64,000 nt of DNA from contig CAUJNA010003068.1 in NCBI GenBank assembly GCA_963377175.1, positions 724,501-788,500 of the forward strand, in the 5' to 3' direction. This DNA is from Effrenium voratum (Eukaryota; Sar; Dinophyceae; Suessiales; Symbiodiniaceae). The notes beneath the pieces were generated by a model. That model made no database searches, was not told the origin of the DNA, and saw only the letters and a list, made by a program, of their open reading frames with translations. Made by a program: the position numbers and the translations under genes. Below, piece by piece: positions 28,871 to 40,186 of the stretch; positions within the stretch are counted from its first letter, which is position 1; each line of letters starts with the position of its first letter.

Positions 28871-31800
28871 CCGTTCTCAGCACTTACAAGTATCCGGATG
28901 CCAGGAGCTGCGCAGGCAAGAAATACAAATAGCCGTGCAACAAACAAACCCATTGATGGCCGAGAAGCGCAAGAAGAATCGTGAATTGAGCCACAAACCA
29001 GCACTTGCAATATCTATATTCAATTTGAGCCCCGATCAAAACCACCGCCCCCCACCTCCCCTCTCACTCATCCCCTTTCACTGACAATGGCTCGCGCCAC
29101 CTCCTCCTCCCACGTGTAGGGTTGGGGAAGTTTCCTCAAACCCTCGACCACCCCCATAACCCTTGAAGAAGCACCTTGATGGACCCCTAGTTGAAGCCTA
29201 GCCGAAACCCTGAATCCTGGTGGTGGTGAAACTTTCGTTGGGAACTCTGCTGGAAGCCTGGTGGAACCCTCGTGCACCCCGGAGCCTATCTGGGCTCAGA
29301 TTGCAAAGCTTTCAGCTATTGGGGAAAATGAAAGGATCCCCCAATTCTGAGACGACGCCTTACAGTTGGGTGATAAAGCCACTTGCGCCATCTAGCTTCA
29401 CCCTGGTTTAGATACCATCCTACAGCCGTGAAGTTCATGATGTTTGGCCCTTCAGTTTACTCCTTTCTCTAGGATTCTACACCCAAATTGACAAGCTCTC
29501 TTTTTGAGGTAGTAATCATGTCTATGTGTCTTTTGTTGCTTTGGCTTATGGGAAAACTTAGACCACGTCTCATATTTAGCCCACCTGAAAATGTAGAAAA
29601 ATGATTCCCGTCTCCGAGGCTGTCGCTGCCGGGACTTGCCAGCATGCTCTCCACCTCCGCGCCGTCAGCCTCAATCACCTGCTAACAGTGAGATTCTCCT
29701 CTTGGTATTCCTGTAGAACAACACCAAAATTGGCCACACCAAACACCAATTGCCCATCCACAAAAAAACCTGCTTAACATAAACGCAGCAAAGCAACCAA
29801 AGCCGCGTCAACTCTCTCGCTGAATTACCGGCATTGCCTGCATCACCAGCACTGGTTTGTGGGAATCTTCTTGTTGCATGATATACGCGCTTCCAACAAT
29901 CGGATTTGGACCTTTGCAAATCGGTATTCAATTTGCTCGTGGATTCCCGACTGTACCCCGCCCAGGAAACACATAGAGCCAGCAGAACGCCATGGAAAAC
30001 CCTGACACACTCGCAACCTGTAGCATTCTCCAGCCAAAGCTGTGTTTTTTTTAGTACCAAAGCTTGCTTGGCCGAGTTCGTGGCTTGCCTAGATGAGAAG
30101 CCACCTGGCTTCCTCGACAAGCTACCCCTGCACCTGCAACGGCGGCACAAAACAAAGGCTCAAACAAATGCCGCGAAAGGCCGAACATCTTTCTGGACCG
30201 CCTGAGAAAAGACCCGGTCGAACGTATTCTGCTCGATTAATCTGCGGTCAACACGCAATGCTTATCCAGACTGGGGAATACCCCGGAAGAAGGATCCCTC
30301 GTCCGACACCGTAACACATGGGTTTGGAAGCATCATTCACCAACTGAATTCTGGAAGGAGGTTACCAAAAAGCACGCCACCATTTTTATTTTATAACATG
30401 TGATCATGGTTTAAACCAAATGGCGCCATTCCACCCCGACCCGCAGAAAGGGATGTGCACCCAACTCTGTTTTTTTGTGGGCATACTTCTCTTGAAACAA
30501 CAGGCGGGGTCCTAAAGGGTTACCCTTTGACCCAGCTGACGCACAGCCTCCTGGCTTTGGAGCTGTCACTGCACAGCCACGCTGCCCTGCGGCATCCGTC
30601 GACCCCTTACGCTTGATGTGTTGGTCGTGTTGGTTTGGTGGTTTTGTGCGGTTGGTCGTGTAGGTTGTGTTGAGTCGGGCGTGTTGGTTGTGCTTTTGGG
30701 TCCTGATTACAGGGTTCGTGCTGGTTGCATGCCTTGTGCTGTCTTACACTTACATATGGTGTGATTTACGGTTGGGCGCTGGTTGCAAGCATCTCAAAAG
30801 GGTTCAAAAGCCCCAAGGCACAAGATAGCGTGGAGGTCTGTGCGTTCCAGCAGGGGTCCCAAAAAGAAATCCAATGTGGAAACTGGCATGGTGACTGAAG
30901 CTCGTTTCTGAACGCGGCTATGGCCGACACCGTTTGACCCCATGGATAAACACGCGGCATCTTTCACCGCACCCTACCCTCGTTTGGATGCATCGGTGAA
31001 AGCTCAGGGGTCCAATTTTCCGACTTTTTTGCGTGTCGCCCTCCTCAACAGGACTTGGTGGATCTTTCAAGAGAGATCATCAACGCCCCTGCACCAACAC
31101 GACAAACTTTGGGAACAGGTTGCAACCCAAAGCGTCATCCACAAACATCCGAATGAGAAGGGACGGCGGCCAGTGACGCTAGCCTTGGTCTTGGCCTCCA
31201 TGGCCTGGGAATCGTACACCTCCCCAATGAGAAGCTCAACGTTTCCTGCCTTCTGGGCAGCCTTGGTCAGCCGTGAGCGGCACCGCGCCACGTCACAATT
31301 TTTGTGGCCAACCCTGCCGGGATGGGTGATGAGAATTCATGCTTCTTCGCACTTTTGGCAGCTCTCGCATTTCACAAGATGACTGGGCCATCCAACCGCC
31401 ACGGCCAAAGCCGATGGAGAGTTGCAACGCACAGAAGACTGACAAACAGAAAAGGCTGAGAATGAAGCAATGCTCAGCTGGCAAAGAACCTTCAACCCTC
31501 CGGGAGTCGTCTGCTTGAAAGGACATCCATTCGCGTTGGGGCGTCACTCAGGCGGCGGCGGCGGGGGCCAGCGAGCTTGCAAACCCCGGCAGGGCCCACC
31601 GCTTGTTGACGTTTTTGCCGATCGAGTGACCTGAGAACGAGGCAGTTTGGGGGGCCCCAGCAAATCCATGAAATCCGAGGCCTATTGAAACCCAGCGGGC
31701 GCAATTGACCCGCCCCATATTTGTGCGAACACACACCAATTGAAGACTGTTCCCAAGGGCAATCTGTGACCACAGGCGTTGGAACAAGCAAGGCTTTTGC

Positions 31801-32221
31801 AACTCACTTTTTCGGAAGGACTCTCTTCGATGTTATCAATCAGGGCACGTCTTGATCATGAACCAGAACGGCAAGTGAATTTATCCAGGTCCCACGCCCA
31901 GCCAACTGGGTTTTTTCATGTGCGTTGACAGCTGCCTCACCGAAGCGTGCCGAAAGCTAAAATGCCTGATTAAGTAGCCTGATCAGGTTTGGCGGGGAGC
32001 CCCTCAGTTTGTTTTTACAGATTTTCGGCTTCCACTCTCCGAAAAGGGGAGGTGCGGGGGTGATGAGGATTGCCAACCTTCAAACTCAGCCAACCCTGTG
32101 TGGCCCCCCAGCCGACACGCCGAAGCTCGCCCTTCGCATCCGCTCAGCCTCGAGCTGCGCCTGCGCGTGAACAAAGCCCGACCCTTCACCCTGAATCGGT
32201 GAACCAAACCAACCCAAAAGA
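28871..32221. other. non-coding stretch, nothing recognised
   Basis: Mixed-composition sequence with only short motif-less frames on both strands. A G/T-rich patch (repeated GTTGGT and GTGTTG) occurs near 30615-30720. No RNA gene could be supported by eye. Confidence 0.5.
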
Positions 32222-32296
32222 TAGCTATATAGATAGACTAGAAAAAATCAAATAGGTTAGATAGATTAGATAGATTAGCAGACAGACAGACAAACT

Positions 32297-32354
<58 letters not shown>

Positions 32355-32376
32355 GAGATAGATAGACAGATAGACA
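32222..32376. repeat. GACA/GATA tetranucleotide microsatellite
   Basis: GATA/TTAGATA units (32222-32278) lead into a long run of GACA (32281-32352, with a few AAAC interruptions), then GATA again. Antisense open frames through it are artefacts of the repeat. Confidence 0.95.
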
Positions 32377-32859
32377 AAAAACAAATAGACTGATTCTCAA
32401 CACGTAAGCCGTGTCGCCAGCCTCATCTGTCGCCTTCTTCTTCGTCTGGCGCAGAGCGCAAACACACAGGGGGCACATCTCCGCTTCTGATGGACGGCTC
32501 AATTGGATGGATTGTCCAAAATTGGCATTCAGGGGTCCATGACCTGGAAGTCATGCAAAGGCCCAAAAGATGGCGCTTGAAGGGATAAAACAAAAAACCG
32601 TTGAAGAGGCTTAAAAAAACAAAAACGGCGAACACGGCCTGCCAAAATGGTAATGTGGGGCAATGCGAAAGGATCAACCTGTTTACACGGTCAACCCCAC
32701 TCGCAAGCGGTCCTCGCAATGGCAGCTACCCGAACACATCCACCGGGCGCGCACCCAAACATACAAGAGGCGCCAAACAACCATGCGATTATTTAGCCGT
32801 CTTCAGCGGCTTGTCCACCTTCTTTTCCTCCTTCTTCTCAGCCATTGCCGCCCGCAGAT

Positions 32860-34045
32860 GAAGACCGTAAACCGTGCCCTCCCTGATTTTGGGGCGGTCG
32901 AGCTACCACTTAGCTGGGCCTGCGATACAATCTCCACCAAGGCGAACCTCATGACAGTAACCAAAAAGCGACCGTCGCTCTGGTGTGATGACACTTCCGG
33001 GTTTTGGCCCGGAAGGGGGGCTGATTTTTGGTCAGTCAAGATTGCGGGCGTTCGAAAGCGCGTGGTTGAGGTTGAGGCGGACAGTGTCCTTCCAGCTGGT
33101 GGCCTGTTGACTCAGAAGAGGTATGCGGGAAACGCCGATGAGCTACACAAACTCTTTGAAAGATACTCATCAGATTTTTGGATGAGGGACGCTAAAGCCG
33201 CCAATTGTAGCGGCAGGTGGGATGAGGCTTTCGAGATCATTGGGTCTCTGGATCATTGCTGAAAGCTGTCTAAGCCTTGTTCAGTTGTTATGCTGCTCCC
33301 CTCATGTAACGGGCGTGTTCTGCGAGAAGATGCATCTTCAAAAACCTTCTCATCAACCTCTCTGTGGTCCCATGACATGCGCGCTCTCCATTGTGTCCAT
33401 GTGTTGATGGAAATGTGACAAATAATGGCAAGTGAAAAGGATCCACATACACATTGGAAATGAAAGGAACAAGCATGGGGTGAACCAGCATGCTGTCATT
33501 AAAAGTGACATCCTTGCAGGTCGGTCTCACCTGTTGTCGACCCACCTGTCTGCACCAGTCAAAAATCCCAACAAAGTGTGTGTTACCAATATCGGATCGG
33601 TTCTGAAGAAGGCGGACCATATTAAGGGGCTGCCGGCGCACGTTGTCTGTTTATCCGAAACTTGTCTTACTGAGCAATCTGCTCGTGTTGTTCAAAGACA
33701 GATCGTTGGTTCTGGGATGAATGCGCTCGTTGGCAACTTTGCTTCCAGAAAGGATGTGTATGAACATTGTAGTTCCCAGTACCGTGGTGCGAATTCTGGA
33801 TGTGCGGTTTTTTCACGTATCCCTGCCAGACTTGTTCCTATCGATCGCACCCTTTCTTCTTACATCACAGGGCGCTTGATGGCCAGTGTTTGCAGGCTTG
33901 GGCCGTTTGATGCGCTGATTATTACGGTGTATGGAGTTCCCTCATTGAAGGGTATTCGTGCGAATGCTGAGATTATCAGACAAGCTGCTGACATTGTGGC
34001 GGGGTCATCTTTGCCTAGCCTCATTGTAGGAGACTATCCGCCTTG
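32860..34045 (+). pseudogene. LINE-type retroelement fragment with EEP endonuclease
   Basis: Two plus-strand frames. The first (to 33262) has FWPGRGADFWSVKIAG and a helical stretch DELHKLFERYSSDFW, possibly the region before the endonuclease. The second (33432-34037 in a frame running on to 34148) has VTNIGSVLKKADHI, VVCLSETCLTEQSA (catalytic Glu), SGCAVFSRIPARL, ITVYGVPSLKGIRAN and SLIVGDYPP (the GDFN block, altered). The element match stops right at that block and unrelated sequence follows, so it lacks the RT. Such endonucleases nick target DNA for reverse transcription. Confidence 0.7.
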
Positions 34046-34716
34046 CAATCATAGGATCCCACCGCCCCAGGCACAAACACCCCAATCGCAGGCACAAGCC
34101 AAACCAAACTTCAGGCACCCTGCAAACGCGTCCGAGAGGTCCAGCTGATCCACAACTGCGAAAAAAGTGTAGTGGCTGCAAATGTTTCCACCACAGAAAT
34201 CCACACATGTATAATAGCCACCAGTGAAAACCATGCATGGCAAATTCACGCATCTGCTGGCATTTCAAACAACAAATGCAAATACCCCCTGCAGCGTCCT
34301 AGGAACATCAGTATGAAAATGCAGGCGGTGCACAATATCAGCCAATCGAGCGTCAACCTCAGTATCTGCCCTGGTAAAGATAATCATGGTCCTGGATCGA
34401 ATCACAAGTAAAACCGGAACCATTTCATTCTGGGCCATTAGCAAGTGATACCCTGCTGACCTGAATAAAAACTTCAGAATTGTCCAGTGAGGATGTCACA
34501 ACAAACCAGGTACGTTTTCCAGTGCCACTAACCGCGGGAAAAAGGGAGGTAACCATTGAGAGAGGATCCAAGAAAATTGCGCAATAAGGTTGAATAACTA
34601 TTGGAAGACCATGGTTGGCAGCTAGGACTGCCAATAACCACCTGCACATTGCACACTGAAATAAACGGTTGAAAAACGGCTCACAAAGGTGCCTGCAACC
34701 ACTGTCACGGTCTCAT
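34046..34716. other. no supported gene
   Basis: Short open frames without motifs between the LINE fragment and YR element 2. Composition is less GC-rich than the element to the right. Confidence 0.5.
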
Positions 34717-34851
34717 CTTGAACCCAAACATGAAACCTCGAAAGAACAAAGCTCGTCCGAAGCGGCCGCAGTTCTTTTCACCGGGATTGCTGAAAGTTGC
34801 ACTGCTTCCAGGGCACTAGTGCGCCTGGAGCAGGAGGCACATTGACCCCCC
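34717..34851 (-). repeat. split repeat B2 of YR element 2
   Basis: 135 bases from CTTGAACCCAAACATG to ATTGACCCCCC, nearly identical to 35232-35366. It forms the 3' end of the element. Confidence 0.9.
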
Positions 34852-35100
34852 GAAATGTGAAAAGGCAAGACAATGCGTGTCCTTGCGGGTAAATGCAGTG
34901 CTTGGAGGGGCGCGGCACGCGTGCCCACGCCCCAAGGTCCGGAGACCGACAGTCCGGAGACTCGAGGTCCGGAGACCGATGTTGGTCCGGAGACCTAGTC
35001 CGGAGACCACGGTGCCCGGAGGCGACCCACGAAAGTGCAGAAAAACTGCCGTCTATCCTGGCAAAGCCTGGCATAGGGCAATGCAGGGTGGGTGGGTGGG

Positions 35101-35208
35101 TTTCGAAATGAAACCGCAGGCTTGGGTCAAGGCTAGGAGCAAAACGGCCAACGCATAGTTCGATTCACCACATGCCCTAAACACAAGGGAAAAGAAACCC
35201 TAAGCGTT
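35101..35208 (-). repeat. split repeat A2 of YR element 2
   Basis: 108 bases from TTTCGAAATGAAACC to AAACCCTAAGCGTT, matching 46805-46910. Differences cluster at 35133-35153, where the A1 copy carries the spliced-leader sequence. Between B2 and A2 lie several GGTCCGGAGACC units (34940-35015). Confidence 0.9.
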
Positions 35209-35231
35209 AAGGCATGTCGCACTGCTCCTAG

Positions 35232-35366
35232 CTTGAACCCAAACATGAAACCTCAAAAGAACAAAGCTCGTCCGAAGCGGCCGCAGTTCTTTTCACCGGG
35301 ATTGCTGAAAGTTGCACTGCTTCCAGGGCACTAGTGCGCCTGGAGCAGGAGGCACATTGACCCCCC
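35232..35366 (-). repeat. split repeat B1 of YR element 2
   Basis: Second copy of the 135-base repeat, 23 bases from A2. Confidence 0.9.
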
Positions 35367-35595
35367 CTTCAGTGTTTCAGTCAACCCCGGTAAAAGCGGA
35401 CCAGCTGGGCCGAAGGCCTCATCACCCGCCCTTCAGAGTGGGGTTGTACCTGGCAGGGCAGATGTTAGGGTCACCATGCGCGCTGTGTTGTGAACAGCTC
35501 GGCATGCTTGTGCAAGCGGCTGGCTGACATGGCCAGTTGTTCTGGCTGACAAGGCAACGGCGGAAAAGGGTTCAGGAGGCCAAGTCGAATGCAGG

Positions 35596-36468
35596 CTAGG
35601 CTGGCTTTGCGACGATGGACGCTGCTGCCAAATGTTCCGGACGCCAGGGCGCATGCATCGGACACAGTTGAATGCCTCGGCCTGACATCGCCAGGCTAGC
35701 AGGGCTGAAGCGCATGCGACTTTCAGGGCGATGGCTGAATCGGGCCAACCGACCTCTGCTGAGATCGTCTGCCCAATCATTGCACCTTCCTGGAACGTGC
35801 GTGGGCTGCAGCAGCACGTTGTGAGCGTGAGCCCAGAAGGCTGTTAACTGCACAAAAAGTTGCAACGGCCATGAGGTCGTGAACAATTTGTTAAGGCTTG
35901 CTTCCGTGGCGGAATTGTCCGTGCCGGACGGCATGCTAAACGAGTAGTGCCCACCACCAATGTGGCTGTGGGTTGCTTGCAGCAGTGCTAACTGTGCAAG
36001 TGTTTCAAAGCATGCGATATACCGCTGTGCTGGCTTGACAAGGCAAGGCCACACGGCTCTTATGTCGTGCATGTTCCAGGACTCGGCGAACCACACCACT
36101 TGGGAGGATGTGATTGCCCAGCCCCCAATCCCCACCATTTCATCTTCAGCACACGCGTCGGCGGCAGCCAAAGCTTGCAGCTGGCGTGGCCGCGCCAACG
36201 GCTGAATGGGTGAGTGTCGAAAGCACGACGCCAGCCAAGCAAGGCACTGTTGACTCGACTTGGAAAGGCTGGTGTATGGGTTATTGGGGTCCGCGATGCG
36301 CACCCATGTGGGCTTGCTGGTGCCCGGCACTCGCGGAATGTCTTCAAGGCAATGCAAGGTGCGGCCTGAAATTTCCAAGATTTTGGAGCCCGCTGTGATC
36401 CACAATCCTGGCAGGCTGTGACCAGTTTTGAGGTCCCTTGACAAGGATGCTCGAAAGGCCGACCACAT
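35596..36468 (-). CDS. RNase H domain of YR element 2
   Basis: In the same frame as the RT and separated from it by a single TAA. An N-terminal connection region (LKTGHSLPGLWITAGSK, PTWVRIADPNN) leads to the RNase H core: AAADACAEDEMVGIGGW (first Asp), CFETLAQLALL (Glu), SGTDNSATEASLNKL (Asp) and PGRCNDWADDLSRG (last Asp). This removes RNA from the RNA-DNA hybrid. The single stop could be a mutation or could be read through; the match to YR element 1 across the join shows both parts belong to one protein. Confidence 0.85.
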   Translation of the reverse strand: MWSAFRASLSRDLKTGHSLPGLWITAGSKILEISGRTLHCLEDIPRVPGTSKPTWVRIADPNNPYTSLSKSSQQCLAWLASCFRHSPIQPLARPRQLQALAAADACAEDEMVGIGGWAITSSQVVWFAESWNMHDIRAVWPCLVKPAQRYIACFETLAQLALLQATHSHIGGGHYSFSMPSGTDNSATEASLNKLFTTSWPLQLFVQLTAFWAHAHNVLLQPTHVPGRCNDWADDLSRGRLARFSHRPESRMRFSPASLAMSGRGIQLCPMHAPWRPEHLAAASIVAKPA

Positions 36469-37785
36469 TTACGGTGGTATTGAGTGCATGGAGCCTGGTG
36501 GGCTGTTGAGGTCCGCGTAAAGCGGTGCCAGCCAGGACCTAAGGCGCAGGGCAATGCTGGTGGCCCAAATCAGCAAGCCTATGCACTGCTCGAGTGTCTT
36601 GCGAGGCACACGTCGGCTTCCCAGCAGGGATTTGATTAAGGCGTCCAGCTTGGCCAGTTTTGAGGACATGAGCTGGGTGGTGTCGTGAGAGAAGTGGATC
36701 TCCCAACCGCACCAAACCAGGCTATCCTGGAATTGCACCTTTTTCCACGAAATGGGTGCTGCAATGGCACAAAAGAAGAGTATTACCAAGGCAAACATGT
36801 CTGGTGCGCTATCCCGGACGAGTGCACAGAGCAGGTCGTCCACGAAGAGAAAGGCTTTGTGCGGCTTCCAGGCTAGCAACCCATGCACTTGACGAAGCAA
36901 GAAAGCGCCGGTGCGCTGCCACCAGAAGGCCGAGAAACGGCCCCCAAAATGGCATACCCTGTAATGGTATAGCTTCCCTTGAAAGGCGAAGAGAAGAAGG
37001 CCATGTTCCTCTGGGCGGACCTGCACTTGTTTGTGTGCGGCTTTGAAGTCAATGCTGGCGCCGATGAAGGCACCTGGAGTGTCCTCTGGCTGCGTGGACA
37101 GCGCCAAGTCAGAGGCCATGGGCAAGCTAAGGCGCTCTGGCGAATGGCATCTGGTATTGACCTGGCACACAGTGCTATCCAAGACAAGGCGAGGTTCTTT
37201 GCCTTCGGCGAACACGACATTAAGCTTGCCCACGGCAATACCTAAGGGCCATTTTTCCCGAGCGTCGGCTATGCTAAGGCTGGTTTCAACAATCCAGTTG
37301 TTAGCAATTTCCTTGCGCAGCAAACCTTGCACGGTTTCTGGCTCGTCTTCGGCCATCTTCCAGTTGCCTTCACAAATTTCCAGATCCGGCTGCGGCATGG
37401 AGTCTGGCTTCTTTGCTGGCCACTGAAGGCTTGGAGGCAAGGCTGATACGGCTCCTGTTGGCACTCCGTGCTGCAAAAATGGAAGGAGGGCCATGTCGGG
37501 GTCACCCCAAGATTTGGCCAGGGCATGCAACAGGTGGAGTCGGTATGGTTGTCCTGCTTCGGGGCTCATATCTGAAGGGCAGGGCAGTTTTAAAGCGGTA
37601 TACGCTAGAGTTGCCGCTTCCAGGCTTTCGGAGGGCGAGAGCGGGCAGTCCGAGGAACCGCTGTTGACGTGTGCCAGGATACGTGGCACGAGTTTGCGCT
37701 CATGCATCCAGTGCAGCCAGGGCCTGGCGACTGTCTGCAAAGGGTGCTCGGGCTTGGGGAGACACCAATCCGCTGAGGAGTGCAT
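36469..37785 (-). CDS. reverse transcriptase of YR element 2
   Basis: 438 codons. Fingers and palm: REKWPLGIAVGKLNVV, EPRLVLDSTVCQVN, IGASIDFKAAHKQV (first catalytic Asp) and the core KAFLFVDDLLCALV (F-VDD in place of Y-x-DD). Thumb: RRVPRKTLEQCIGLLIWATS. The N-terminal 180 residues are a helical linker. The order and motifs match DIRS/Ngaro-type RTs. The methyltransferase ORF ends 10 bases upstream in another frame, so the two may be made separately or by frameshift. Confidence 0.9.
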   Translation of the reverse strand: MHSSADWCLPKPEHPLQTVARPWLHWMHERKLVPRILAHVNSGSSDCPLSPSESLEAATLAYTALKLPCPSDMSPEAGQPYRLHLLHALAKSWGDPDMALLPFLQHGVPTGAVSALPPSLQWPAKKPDSMPQPDLEICEGNWKMAEDEPETVQGLLRKEIANNWIVETSLSIADAREKWPLGIAVGKLNVVFAEGKEPRLVLDSTVCQVNTRCHSPERLSLPMASDLALSTQPEDTPGAFIGASIDFKAAHKQVQVRPEEHGLLLFAFQGKLYHYRVCHFGGRFSAFWWQRTGAFLLRQVHGLLAWKPHKAFLFVDDLLCALVRDSAPDMFALVILFFCAIAAPISWKKVQFQDSLVWCGWEIHFSHDTTQLMSSKLAKLDALIKSLLGSRRVPRKTLEQCIGLLIWATSIALRLRSWLAPLYADLNSPPGSMHSIPP

Positions 37786-37795
37786 TCCCGCGCCA

Positions 37796-38740
37796 TCACA
37801 GGTGGGCCAAGGTGACGGTTCTAGGGCAATTAGAGTGCAGCGGCAGCGCTGGCCGGAAGGAGCCTGTTTTACTTACCCTTCCTATGCCTATTTGGGCCAA
37901 TTGCAGGGCCAGGGAAGGGGGGTATTCAGCGGTCAGTGTGCTGAGGTATACCCCTTGTTCCTTCACTCCTGCAATACTCTGATGCTTGTGGGGGTGATTG
38001 CAGCGGGCCTGCAGGGCCTGTACCTTCGAACTGTTGCTGCCGAATGCCCATGACTTAGCGAATGCTTTGTCGTGCATGCAGGCGTCTACCCACACCAGGG
38101 CACACTGGTGATCGCGCAGCATTTGGAAGTTGGCCTCTTCCAACCAGGACATGGCCGATGGTGGCTGCTCCCAAATGCCGACGCCCCCTTTGGAGACCAC
38201 TGCTCTGAACAGGGCTCTGCCCCGGTGGTGGATGGTTTTACTATCTAGCAATTTGTGACGCTGCGTGGGCGAAAGGCCGGGGACTCCGTCCATGTGCTGC
38301 GGCGTTCTCAAGGCTTTGGGCCCGCCCGGGCAAAGTTTGAGTCTGGAGTACTCTTTGCAAGGCGGGGCAAGCATGATCAGGGCCACGATTCCGGACCAGC
38401 AGAGTCTGAGGAGTGCCTCGAAGACGCTGTCATCCAGGATGTTGTGCGCTGCATCACCATCGAGGTCAAAAGGCTCAAAGCAGTCAAGGCCGAGGCTAAT
38501 TGCGGCTGACGTCACTGGGCGCAATCTACCTGCAAATACATCCAGAAAGAGTCGCTTGGAGGCTGGGTGCAAGTGCGAGTCCGATGAGCTTGCCTGTGCG
38601 GGCGCATGTGGCGCAGGCTCAGGGCTGGGTTTGCTATGGTGTGTGGCAGGCAAGGCTGGCGTCAGGGCCGTTCGCCCTGGCCCCTGTGAGGGTGAACACG
38701 GTTCATGAGTCCCGTCGTGGGGCAAGGCCGGCGGAGGCAT
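37796..38740 (-). CDS. C5-methyltransferase-like domain of YR element 2
   Basis: 314 codons with a Pro/Ser-rich start. Motif I: RLFLDVFAGRLRPVTSAAIS; then an acidic LDGDAAHNILDD. Motif IV: LIMLAPPCKEYSRLKL with the PPC catalytic Cys intact. A later IWEQPPSAMSW resembles the ENV/ENP motif. The target-recognition region is short. DIRS elements are known to carry adenine methyltransferases; here the motifs are of the cytosine-5 type. It may methylate element DNA; whether it is active is unknown. Confidence 0.8.
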   Translation of the reverse strand: MPPPALPHDGTHEPCSPSQGPGRTALTPALPATHHSKPSPEPAPHAPAQASSSDSHLHPASKRLFLDVFAGRLRPVTSAAISLGLDCFEPFDLDGDAAHNILDDSVFEALLRLCWSGIVALIMLAPPCKEYSRLKLCPGGPKALRTPQHMDGVPGLSPTQRHKLLDSKTIHHRGRALFRAVVSKGGVGIWEQPPSAMSWLEEANFQMLRDHQCALVWVDACMHDKAFAKSWAFGSNSSKVQALQARCNHPHKHQSIAGVKEQGVYLSTLTAEYPPSLALQLAQIGIGRVSKTGSFRPALPLHSNCPRTVTLAHL

Positions 38741-38779
38741 GGCTGCCCGATCCTGCGCCGGTCCAAGATCCGGGCTGTT

Positions 38780-40087
38780 TCACGTGTGTTTATTGTGGTC
38801 CATTGCGGGGTGCTTTTGCTGGCAACCGGCTATGGCACACACGTGGGCGAAAGGGCAATGGTCATTAGTGCAACTGCCTGTCTGGTAACGCCGGCAAACC
38901 TCTCTACCTTTATATGTGGTGCACCAATCTGCCTTGGGCTTTGGCGAAGGAGCGGCTCCTTTGGATTTGCCCTTGCCTTTCTTGGCGGGGCGTGAAGGCA
39001 TGCGGGTCGGCTTAAGGTCGCGCTTGGGTCTTGGCGTTGCCGGGCGTGGAGGTGCTGGCACGGATGGCTTGGATATTTTGGGGCGCAATTGTAGAAGGCT
39101 GTGCACATCGTTTCTCATGTGCGTCAGTTCGTACAAGGCATCATCCAGGGACCATTGCTGCCCCAGAAGGTCGGATATGGCTGCCCAGAGCTTGCGATCG
39201 GCCGACAGAAGCTCTTGGGTATTTACGTGCGAAGGCCCAGGTTCGGATCTGGCTGTGTGAGACACAAGTCGGCTATCTTCTTGTCGAAGGCCTTGAGGTT
39301 GGACAGGCGCGCTGCTTGGCACAGGGCTAGGGCATTGCGAAACACTGTCTGGATACGGGTGAGCCACCCCGCTGCCAGCGAGTGGTGCTCCACAGAGACC
39401 TCTGGCGTGTCGTCGAAAAAAGCTTGGCTCAGGAGCTGCAACTCCGAGCGGACCGCTCGGGCTGACTTTGCTTCCATGCGCTCCTGGTATTGCCGTGATG
39501 AAAGGCGATATTGCCAGGGCACCCACTTCAGGGATTGTCCGGGCTTCAGGCCCTCGTGCACAAGGCTTAGAAGGCGGATGGACGGCGTGGTGTCTGCGTC
39601 CAGCAGCTCGCCTGGGTAGTTGGATTTGAAGGCTTCTATCAGGCTGGACACGCGTTCGGATGTGAGCTTGGGTGGCAAATGCTCTGCCCAAGATGCGAGT
39701 TGATTGGGCTGCATGCATGGCGATCCGGAACTGGCGGCTGGTTCGGGAGGCTCTGAGGGCTTTCCTAAGGCGCGCGGCTGCCACACTAGATTCTGGATCT
39801 TCTATGTTGTTGGCTGTCCAGAAGTCCCTGGCAGACAGTATGAAAGGCTGCAAGTCCGCAATGTTGGGGAAGGCAAAGGCGAAGTCCGACGGGCAGTCGA
39901 AACCTCTGGCCAAAACGAGGTCCCGCAGGCCTTCAGGGACCCTTGCTTCTGTCAGGACGTCCTGTAGCCGATCACGATCCATGTGCATCAGTAACGAATG
40001 CTTGAGGGCGGTTTGAGCGGTAAAAAGGGAAAGCTGCGAATGTGTACAGTCAGTGCAGATGGCAACACTGGACTTGCACCTGAGCAC
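38780..40087 (-). pseudogene. Gag with CCCH zinc finger, YR element 2 (two frame changes)
   Basis: The frame 40087-38780 gives the start (MHMDRDRLQDVLTEARVPEG) and the end, while the middle is read in the frame 39786-39223 (ERVSSLIEAFKSNYPGELLD, SLKWVPWQYRLSSRQYQERM). It returns to the first frame with ELLSADRKLWAAISDLLGQQ and a basic tail. The zinc finger is VCRRYQTGSCTNDHCPFAH followed by CAIAGC, a CCCH type that binds RNA or DNA. Gag packs the element RNA. About 420 residues in total. Confidence 0.75.
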
Positions 40088-40186
40088 TGCTGAGTTGCCG
40101 ACCTCGAAAAGGGCGCACCTAAGTGATCAACCCGTGTGCAGTCTCGGTGGTGCTGTGTGAGTCAAGGCGGCGCATGAGCGTTGATT

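Noticed and set aside
32275..32502. Minus-strand frame with repeated CLSV
   Set aside because: Translation of the GACA microsatellite.
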